Assembly: GCA_030745955.1 (NCBI GenBank)
Contig: JASLNQ010000144.1
Location: 1-5,999, forward strand
Direction: 5' to 3'
Length of the DNA stretch: 5,999 nucleotides
DNA from: Dehalococcoidia bacterium
Lineage (GTDB): Bacteria > Chloroflexota > Dehalococcoidia > UBA1151 > UBA1328
Part shown: positions 1-4,355 of the stretch, piece by piece
Position numbering within the stretch: position 1 is the stretch's first letter
Layout of the letters: each line of letters starts with the position of its first letter
Program-made: the position numbers and the translations under genes
Notes under the pieces: generated by a model
The model's database searches: none
Seen by the model: the letters and a program-made list of their open reading frames with translations, nothing else
What the model was told of the DNA's origin: nothing

Positions 1-223
1 GGCCAGTAACCCCAGTCTCAATTGATCCAAGTCGGTGGCAAAAGAACGGACTCCCTTGCGTCGTTGTCAACCGATTCAAGTAAATCACCTCTCCACCGAG
101 TCCATTTACAGGTATGGGGCTTTGAATCGACCCAAAAGGTCTAGCTGAGTCAAATGACGTACTGGCACCATCTGGGATTAATACCCGTTCTGAAGGGCAG
201 GATTCTACAGTTCGACTTAATAT
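1..223. other. Unassigned, lower-GC flank 3' of tRNA-Lys
   Basis: No gene can be assigned here. By hand count the GC content is about 51%, clearly below the coding part of the window. On the minus strand one frame is free of stops from about 268 to the left edge, but it has no ATG and its upper part lies inside the tRNA. Its only in-frame starts are weak (GTG at 86-88, TTG at 68-70), and part of it reads VIYLNRLTTTQGSPFFCHRL. On the plus strand the frame from base 3 ends at TAA 81-83, then stops again at TGA near 124. This may be the 3' edge of a gene lying to the left, a decayed gene, or the border of an element inserted at the tRNA 3' end. No choice can be made from the sequence alone. Confidence 0.3.
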
Positions 224-299
224 TGGTGACGGGCCGGGGACTCGAACCCCGAACCTAGTGATTAAGAGTCACTTGCTCTGCCAATTGAGCTAGCCCGCC
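224..299 (-). tRNA. tRNA-Lys (anticodon CTT)
   Basis: Read on the minus strand this gives a complete 76-nt cloverleaf. The 7-bp acceptor stem pairs GGCGGGC with GCCCGTC (one G-U pair), followed by discriminator A and an encoded CCA. The D arm is GCTC/GAGC. The anticodon stem is GTGA/TCAC, closing the loop CTCTTAA, which places CTT at positions 34-36 and A at 37. The T arm is of the GGGGTTCGAGTCCCC type. CTT reads the lysine codon AAG, and A37 in a U36 context is the substrate class for t6A, the modification to which tsaE and tsaB in this window contribute. The gene stands alone, with its own promoter at 310-338. Confidence 0.97.
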
Positions 300-309
300 A
301 TCGTTAACA

Positions 310-338
310 ATTCAATCGGAGGCGACATAGGGTGTCAA
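310..338 (-). promoter_or_regulatory. Promoter of tRNA-Lys
   Basis: On the minus strand a perfect -35 box TTGACA (333-338) is followed by a 17-bp spacer and a -10 box TTGAAT (310-315; four of six consensus positions). Transcription would start near 303, about 4 nt before the mature tRNA 5' end at 299. Perfect -35, ideal spacing and fitting position make this the best promoter in the window. Confidence 0.75.
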
Positions 339-404
339 CGGCAATTCGTGGAGGTCTGCCTCTGTGTCGCTCGGGTTCAACCCGGCCTTTTCACGCAGTG
401 GGCG

Positions 405-590
405 CTAGCTCTCCGAGGCCATCACTCCGCCGACCGACCAGCTGTTTTTTTCCACGTCCTGGAAGATGATCGTGGTCGCAGAATCGGGAACACCGGCGGT
501 TTCTGATATCGCCTTTGTTATGGCTTTGGCCAGGTCGGCTTTCTGTTCCGCAGTACGGCCTGCATAGAGTGCAACGTTTACTACCGGCAT
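405..590 (-). CDS. Tautomerase-family protein (4-oxalocrotonate tautomerase-like)
   Basis: The protein has 61 residues, matching the roughly 62-residue 4-oxalocrotonate tautomerase (4-OT) subunit, a cytoplasmic beta-alpha-beta fold that works as an oligomer. The start MPVVNV exposes Pro1 after Met removal; Pro1 is the catalytic base of this superfamily. Arg11 (mature numbering, in YAGRTAEQK) is also kept, and the end WSVGGVMAS matches the FGIGGELAS region of 4-OT. In contrast, the Arg39 position is Thr and the Phe50 position is Trp, so the true substrate may differ from 4-oxalocrotonate. The chosen ATG has a good ribosome site (GGGAGA about 6 nt upstream); a longer in-frame reading toward 896 would run antisense through thiL and is not credible. 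The gene is divergent from thiL and has its own -10 box at 637-642. Confidence 0.9.
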   Translation of the reverse strand: MPVVNVALYAGRTAEQKADLAKAITKAISETAGVPDSATTIIFQDVEKNSWSVGGVMASES

Positions 591-636
591 TATTTTCTCC
601 CGGAATGATTCTGGATGTGACAGGAATTTCGGGCGA

Positions 637-642
637 ATTATA
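637..642 (-). promoter_or_regulatory. -10 box of the tautomerase gene
   Basis: A perfect TATAAT lies on the minus strand (ATTATA on plus). Initiation near 630 would give a leader of about 40 nt carrying the GGGAGA ribosome site before the ATG at 590. No good -35 box is visible at 16-18 bp. Confidence 0.5.
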
Positions 643-698
643 GGTGCAGCCGGACAAATATTGCGGCCAAAGGTTCTGAGGGCTTGGGAGTGTCCCAA

Positions 699-704
699 TA
701 TAAT
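699..704 (+). promoter_or_regulatory. -10 box of thiL; probable leaderless start
   Basis: A perfect TATAAT is followed by 7 nt (CATCCAG) and then the thiL ATG at 712. The expected transcription start falls on or next to the A of the ATG, and no Shine-Dalgarno sequence is seen upstream. The -35 region is weak (TTCTGA at 674-679 has an over-long 19-bp spacer). The sequence fits a leaderless mRNA. Confidence 0.55.
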
Positions 705-711
705 CATCCAG

Positions 712-1743
712 ATGACGGAAGCTTCAGGCGACAACGGCAACGCGAGACCGGGCGAATTCGAGTTGATCGATCGCCTGGCCGAGTTCGAATTTGCCGGAAG
801 CCTGCAGAACCCGGAGTCGGTGCTCACCGGGATCGGCGATGATGCCGCGGTCGTCTCGACCCCGTCCGGCGAACTCATTCTCACGACCGACGCCATCGTT
901 GACGGGGTTCACTTCCGCTCGGTTGACGAACGCTGGTACGACATCGGGTGGAAATGCGCCGTGTCGAACCTGAGCGACATAGCGGCGATGGGTGGTGTTC
1001 CCGATCATGCGCTGGTGACGCTCGGTGTGCCACCGGGTGCTTCGACCGAGACTTTCACCGAGTTTTACTCCGGCATGAACGAGGCGTTCGCCAGGTACGG
1101 CGGGCGGGTCGTGGGCGGAGATGTTGTGTCGTCACCCACGATGTTCGTCAACCTTGCACTCACCGGGCACCCTTCCTGCGGTCCGGCCGGAGAGCCGGCG
1201 TGGCTCCGACGTGATGCCGCGCAGGTCGGCGACATTGTTTGCGTTACGGGTCCACTGGGCGGGTCAGCTGGTGGGCTGGAAGCGCTCCTCAGCAGCGACA
1301 CGAATCCCAGCGGGCAGGTCCTGATCGACCGCCACTACCGCCCTGCCCCGCGGATTGAGGCTGGCAAGCGGCTCGTTGAGCTGGGTGTGCAGTGCGCAAT
1401 GGACATCAGCGACGGGCTAATTGGCGACCTGGAAAAGCTTGCGAGGGCGAGCGGCGTGAGGATAGCCATCGACCTGGCGAGCGTCCCCCTGCCGCCCGAA
1501 CTGATATTCATGTTCGGCACAAGCGCGATCGATCTTGCTTTAGGCGGTGGTGAGGATTACGAACTGGTGTTCATGGCCTCCAGGCCCATTGTCGATTCGG
1601 TTTTGCGAGCAGTGGGGCGGGATGTGCAGGTCGTTGGAAGCGTGGTCGAGGGCGATATTCCGGGTGGCCGCGTGAGGGTGCTCGACGAGTCGGGGGGCGA
1701 GTACGAGCCGATCCGCAAAGGGTGGGACCACCTGGATGGTTGA
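712..1743 (+). CDS. thiL: Thiamine-monophosphate kinase ThiL
   Basis: ThiL phosphorylates thiamine monophosphate with ATP to give thiamine diphosphate, the last step of cofactor synthesis, in the cytoplasm. The 343-residue protein has the usual family length and motifs of the PurM/ThiL fold: GDDAA at 42-46, TTDAIVDGVHF at 58-68, NLSDIAAMGG at 86-95, GGDVV at 135-139, TGPLGGSAGGL at 179-189, MDISDGL at 230-236, GGGEDYEL at 278-285 and the C-terminal GWDH. The Asp-rich segments bind magnesium and phosphates in the family. I chose ATG 712 because homology begins shortly after it and a TATAAT box lies 7 nt upstream; a TTG at 661 would add 17 residues that lie over the promoter. Its TGA lies within the first codons of tsaE (8-nt overlap), so it is the first gene of a co-transcribed thiL-tsaE-tsaB unit. 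Confidence 0.96.
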   Translation: MTEASGDNGNARPGEFELIDRLAEFEFAGSLQNPESVLTGIGDDAAVVSTPSGELILTTDAIVDGVHFRSVDERWYDIGWKCAVSNLSDIAAMGGVPDHALVTLGVPPGASTETFTEFYSGMNEAFARYGGRVVGGDVVSSPTMFVNLALTGHPSCGPAGEPAWLRRDAAQVGDIVCVTGPLGGSAGGLEALLSSDTNPSGQVLIDRHYRPAPRIEAGKRLVELGVQCAMDISDGLIGDLEKLARASGVRIAIDLASVPLPPELIFMFGTSAIDLALGGGEDYELVFMASRPIVDSVLRAVGRDVQVVGSVVEGDIPGGRVRVLDESGGEYEPIRKGWDHLDG

Positions 1744-2299
1744 AGGCACTCCTGGCACGGGGAGCGGACCGTGGCCCGCCCTACTCCTCGTCTCTGATTC
1801 CGAAGAGGAAACCGTGCGGATCGGCAGCGCTATCGGGCAGGTCCTCCGCATCGGCGATACGGTGCTGCTCTCCGGCGAGCTCGGTGCGGGGAAGACCCGG
1901 ATGGTCCACGGGATGGCAGCAGGCGTCGAGAGTCCGATATCCGCCCGCAGCCCCACGTTCGTGATAGTCAACGAGTATCTGGGACGGATCCGGCTGAGCC
2001 ACTGCGACCTGTATCGGCTGGGATCGGTGGATGAGGTTGAGGAGCTGGCTCTCGATGAGCGCCTGGTTGACGGCGCGCTGGTGGTCGAGTGGCCTGAGGT
2101 TGGCGCGGGTGCCCTGCCGCCCGATGCCCTTTATCTGAAGCTCGATAATGGCGAACATCAGGATCAGCGGTTGATCACTTTTACCCCTACGGGCCCGCGC
2201 TCGGCCGGGTTGTTGAGCCGTTCGGCAGCGGTGTACGAGGCGCTCGACGCGGCGGTCGGCCTTTCGCACGGGCCTGGCAGCGGGAGCGATACGAGTTGA
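1736..2299 (+). CDS. tsaE: tRNA t6A biosynthesis ATPase TsaE
   Basis: TsaE is the P-loop ATPase that, with TsaB and TsaD, installs N6-threonylcarbamoyl on A37 of ANN-decoding tRNAs. Visible motifs are the Walker A GELGAGKT at 47-54, SPTF at 72-75, HCDLYRL at 89-95 and EWPE at 118-121, all in the family order. At 187 residues it is longer than the usual 150-160, with about 20 extra residues before the core and a tail of similar size rich in Gly and Ser. The ATG overlaps the end of thiL by 8 nt and the TGA overlaps the TTG of tsaB by 4 nt, which implies translational coupling. If the long N terminus were not real, the GTG at codon 27 would be an alternative, but it would cut into the start of the domain. 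Confidence 0.95.
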   Translation: MVEGTPGTGSGPWPALLLVSDSEEETVRIGSAIGQVLRIGDTVLLSGELGAGKTRMVHGMAAGVESPISARSPTFVIVNEYLGRIRLSHCDLYRLGSVDEVEELALDERLVDGALVVEWPEVGAGALPPDALYLKLDNGEHQDQRLITFTPTGPRSAGLLSRSAAVYEALDAAVGLSHGPGSGSDTS

Positions 2300-2982
2300 T
2301 TCTTGCGGTCATCGATACTTCAACCCGGTTTGCCGGTGTCGGGGCCATGGACGATGCGGGTAACCGGTCGACGCGCGCCTGGCGGTCGAATCAGAATCAC
2401 GGGCGTGAGTTGATGCCTGCGCTCATTGAATGCCTGGACGAGCTGTCACTGGCACCGACCGATATCACGCACGTGGCGGTCGCGCTTGGCCCTGGCGGGT
2501 TCAGTGCGGTCCGGGTCGGGATCAGCGCCACTCTCGGGTTGGTCGTGGCAAAGCAGTTGCCAGTGCTGGGGATTCCAACACACGACATCGAGGTCGAGCC
2601 GCACCGGGCGCAGATCGCCACGGACAGACCGGTTTATTCGTTGCTACCGGCGGGCCGAAACGAGCTGTCGTGGGCACGCCATGGTGCCAATGCGGATAGG
2701 GAAACGGGTATGTCGGCCCCCGATGTGTTCGTCGAGGGCCTCGAGAGCGGTGCCCTGCTGTGCGGGGAGGCGTGTGACCTGGTGGTGGGGCTGGTGGAGC
2801 GATCGCGGTTTGCAGAGCCTGCAACTTCGGGCGCTGGCGAGTCGGCGGGGACACGCGATCCAAATTCGATTATCGACATTGCACGTGCCAGCTTCGGTGC
2901 CGGCGGGACAACCCCGTACGAGGAGTTGAGGCCAATCTACGCGCGGCCCCCGTCGATCAGCACTCCGAAGCCGCCCCGGTAG
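2296..2982 (+). CDS. tsaB: tRNA t6A biosynthesis protein TsaB
   Basis: TsaB (YeaZ) is an ASKHA-fold partner that pairs with TsaD and supports t6A formation; it is not itself the catalytic subunit. The 228-residue protein starts with the family's MILAVIDTST strand-loop. It has GPGGFSAVRVG at 65-75 (equivalent to the family GPGSFTGLRIG) and ends with LRPIYARPPS at 211-220, the usual C-terminal signature. The start is TTG at 2296: it overlaps the tsaE stop in TTGA, a GGGAG ribosome site lies 9 nt upstream (2282-2286), and ILAVIDTST must be at the very N terminus. tsaD and rimI, often found just after tsaB, are not here; ndk follows after a 104-nt gap. Confidence 0.94.
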   Translation: MILAVIDTSTRFAGVGAMDDAGNRSTRAWRSNQNHGRELMPALIECLDELSLAPTDITHVAVALGPGGFSAVRVGISATLGLVVAKQLPVLGIPTHDIEVEPHRAQIATDRPVYSLLPAGRNELSWARHGANADRETGMSAPDVFVEGLESGALLCGEACDLVVGLVERSRFAEPATSGAGESAGTRDPNSIIDIARASFGAGGTTPYEELRPIYARPPSISTPKPPR

Positions 2983-3012
2983 ACGTCGGACGATAGGCCG
3001 TAAATAACCGTT

Positions 3013-3042
3013 CCGCCCAACCCAAAAAGTCTTTCCGGGCGG
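3013..3042 (+). other. GC stem with long loop between tsaB and ndk
   Basis: CCGCCC (3013-3018) pairs with GGGCGG (3037-3042) around an 18-nt A/T-richer loop. No T-run follows, so it is not a classical intrinsic terminator on this strand. It may be a weak or Rho-assisted end of the thiL-tsaE-tsaB transcript, or part of the ndk leader. Confidence 0.3.
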
Positions 3043-3050
3043 CACAATAA

Positions 3051-3067
3051 ACGTGTACATATCACGT
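3051..3067. promoter_or_regulatory. Operator-like inverted repeat upstream of ndk
   Basis: ACGTG (3051-3055) and CACGT (3063-3067) form perfect 5-bp arms around a 7-nt AT-rich centre (TACATAT), 19 nt before the ndk ATG. TACATA at 3056-3061 could also serve as a -10 box, which would place the palindrome over the promoter. No regulator can be named. Confidence 0.3.
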
Positions 3068-3086
3068 AATGCCCTGGGGAAAAGAA

Positions 3087-3542
3087 ATGTCAACGGAGCG
3101 AACGCTCGTACTGGTAAAACCCGATGGAGTGCAACGCGGTCTTGCAGGCGAGATTATCGGAAGACTCGAACGTACCGGGTTACAGATCATCGGAATGAAA
3201 CTCATGCAGGTTTCCGAAGACCTCGCCGGCCAGCACTACGCCGAGCACGTCGGGAAGCCGTTCTATGCCGGCCTGCTCAGTTACATCATTTCCTCTCCGG
3301 TGGTCGCCCTCGCCATCGAGGGTCCGAGCGCTATCACGACGGTCCGCAAGATCATGGGCGGGACCAACCCTGCCGAGGCCGCGCCGGGGACGATCAGGGG
3401 TGACCTTGGAGTGGATGTGGGGCGGAACCTGATTCACGGTTCCGCTAACGCTGAGGACGCGCTGCGCGAGGTGGGTCTGTTCTTTGCCGACTCGGAGCTT
3501 TTTGGCTACGACCGGGCTATCCAGTCGTGGATCGAGGAGTAG
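3087..3542 (+). CDS. ndk: Nucleoside diphosphate kinase
   Basis: Ndk transfers the gamma phosphate of ATP to NDPs through a phospho-histidine, balancing (d)NTP pools in the cytoplasm. The 151-residue protein is near the usual length of about 140-150. It starts with ERTLVLVKPDGVQRGL and contains HYAEHVGKPFY (50-60), the GGTNPAEAAPGTIRGDLG loop (91-108) and the active-site segment RNLIHGSAN with His117. Glu128, which pairs with the catalytic His and Ser in known enzymes, is present. Oddly, the near-invariant Asp after HGS is Ala120 and the next Ser is Asn121. ATG 3087 was preferred to ATG 3069 because GGGGA lies 6 nt upstream and the family begins here; the six extra residues of the longer form include the ribosome site. 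The gene is probably transcribed alone and converges on rsfS. Confidence 0.97.
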   Translation: MSTERTLVLVKPDGVQRGLAGEIIGRLERTGLQIIGMKLMQVSEDLAGQHYAEHVGKPFYAGLLSYIISSPVVALAIEGPSAITTVRKIMGGTNPAEAAPGTIRGDLGVDVGRNLIHGSANAEDALREVGLFFADSELFGYDRAIQSWIEE

Positions 3543-3556
3543 GAGCCGGGTTTTTT
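3511..3556 (+). terminator. Possible intrinsic terminator overlapping the ndk end
   Basis: ACCGGGCT (3511-3518) pairs with AGCCGGGT (3544-3551) with a single G-G mismatch, and T6 (3551-3556) follows directly. Inside the loop ATCCA/TGGAT (3519-3532) forms a further small hairpin. The stem straddles the ndk stop codon, the loop is long and an alternative pairing exists (ACGAC 3508-3512 with GTCGT 3524-3528), so this is only a candidate. Confidence 0.35.
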
Positions 3557-3888
3557 CTGCCGGGTAGTGGAAGCCTCCTCTCCCTGCGCCCTGGCGTGCC
3601 CCGCGGAGCTGTAACGCGCGACCAAGTGCGCCTCGCACGCCCGGAGCTAAACGCCGAAGGTTGGAGTGGGGGTGGTTCTTAGAGACGCGCGACCCACTGC
3701 ATACGAGCCAAGCCAACACTTTTCACTGGAGAATACCGCGCGACCTCGCCCCGGGTCCCTCGGCTTCGATGACTGCGCTCGGGACGCGTTGGTTGCAGTC
3801 GCGGACAGTTCGCCCTACCCTCGCGCCCAGAGGGCACTCGTCTCCCTGGCAGTGAGGGAGGATTTTGGCGGTCAGCCGGGTATCTTTG
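3543..3888. other. Convergent non-coding gap between ndk and rsfS
   Basis: No convincing gene is present in these 346 bases. The longest plus-strand reading (3666-3965, GTG start) lacks a ribosome site, runs antisense into rsfS and has no recognisable motif. The gap contains three copies of CGCGCGACC (3615-3623, 3686-3694, 3737-3745), a small hairpin GTGCG-CCT-CGCAC (3626-3638) and a hairpin CTCCCT/AGGGAG with a 7-nt loop (3842-3860). None carries a clear T-run on the strand needed to terminate rsfS. I see no tRNA or other known RNA. Confidence 0.5.
3615..3745 (+). repeat. Three dispersed copies of CGCGCGACC
   Basis: The 9-mer occurs at 3615-3623, 3686-3694 and 3737-3745, all on the same strand, at intervals of 71 and 51 bp. 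The first two copies share an extra A in front. No coding explanation was found. It may be a protein-binding motif, a remnant of duplication or chance in GC-rich DNA. Confidence 0.4.
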
Positions 3889-4263
3889 CTACTGGACTCG
3901 GACTATTTCGGGGGCGCGGGACCAGAGTTGTTCGAGGCCGTAGTGCTCGCGTTGCGGTCGGGTGAACAGGTGAACCACGAAGCCGGTGAAGTCGAGGAGT
4001 ATCCATCCACCGCCGCCTGAACCCTCTCGATGCGTAACGTGGACGCCCATCGAACGTGCGCGGCGACCGATGTCTTCGGCCATGGATTCGAGGTGCCGGT
4101 CGGTTTCGCCGCTGACTATCACAAAGAAGTCAGCGAAGCTGCTGATGCCCCGGGTATCGAGCAGCACTACATCGGATCCGAGTTTTTCGGATGCCTCGTC
4201 GACGGCGGCGCGCGAGAGATCTTCGTTCGAAGCGGCTGCTGGTTTCCCCGGGGTGTCTTCCAT
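3889..4263 (-). CDS. rsfS: Ribosomal silencing factor RsfS
   Basis: RsfS binds ribosomal protein L14 on the 50S subunit and blocks joining of 30S, lowering translation under starvation. The 124-residue protein has the family pattern: DVVLLDTRG (31-39), SFADFFVIVSG (42-52), a Gly-rich turn, GWILLDFTGFVVHLF (86-100) and REHYGLEQLW (105-114), close to the usual RxFYxLExLW. I chose ATG at 4261-4263 rather than GTG at 4279-4281 because TATAAT lies 7 nt upstream of the ATG, so the GTG would be upstream of the transcript. The N-terminal 15 residues before the domain are polar and not conserved in the family. nadD, a frequent neighbour of rsfS, is not in view; mnmA is divergent 92 nt away. Confidence 0.95.
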   Translation of the reverse strand: MEDTPGKPAAASNEDLSRAAVDEASEKLGSDVVLLDTRGISSFADFFVIVSGETDRHLESMAEDIGRRARSMGVHVTHREGSGGGGWILLDFTGFVVHLFTRPQREHYGLEQLWSRAPEIVRVQ

Positions 4264-4270
4264 TACCCGA

Positions 4271-4298
4271 ATTATAGACACTACGGTCTGAATCCAAA
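4271..4298 (-). promoter_or_regulatory. Promoter of rsfS; probable leaderless start
   Basis: A perfect TATAAT (4271-4276, minus strand) is followed by 7 nt (TCGGGTA) and the rsfS ATG. TTTGGA at 4293-4298 is a partial -35 box with a 16-bp spacer. There is no room for a ribosome site, so initiation would be at or next to the ATG. Confidence 0.6.
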
Positions 4299-4340
4299 CT
4301 GGACTGAGTGAAGAATCGCCGCTTCCGGCTGCTGCCCCGG

Positions 4341-4349
4341 TGCTACTCT
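4341..4349 (+). promoter_or_regulatory. Extended -10 box of mnmA; probable leaderless start
   Basis: TGC-TACTCT has the extended -10 layout (TGnTAnnnT) and ends 6 nt before the mnmA ATG at 4356. No convincing -35 box is seen at 17 bp, as is common for extended -10 promoters. Only a weak GGAA (4350-4353) lies between the box and the start codon, too close to act as a normal ribosome site. Confidence 0.45.
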
Positions 4350-4355
4350 GGAACG

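Noticed and set aside
372..384. CGGGTTCAACCCG palindrome between the tautomerase gene and tRNA-Lys
   Set aside because: Considered as a terminator or a tRNA T-arm remnant. The T-rich flank is on the wrong strand for the tautomerase gene and the stem does not extend into a T arm.
661..711. Upstream TTG start adding 17 residues to ThiL
   Set aside because: The segment covers the TATAAT box and has no ribosome site; ThiL homology fits the ATG at 712.
1781..2269. 162-residue reading antisense to tsaE
   Set aside because: Opposite a gene with clear Walker A and TsaE motifs; no domain recognised in the antisense product.
3842..3860. CTCCCT/AGGGAG hairpin as terminator of rsfS
   Set aside because: On the minus strand no T-run follows the stem; the only T-run (TTTT after GGA) is on the plus strand, about 300 nt past ndk.
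3666..3965. 99-residue plus-strand reading after ndk
   Set aside because: GTG start without a ribosome site, overlap antisense with the certain gene rsfS, and no recognisable motif.
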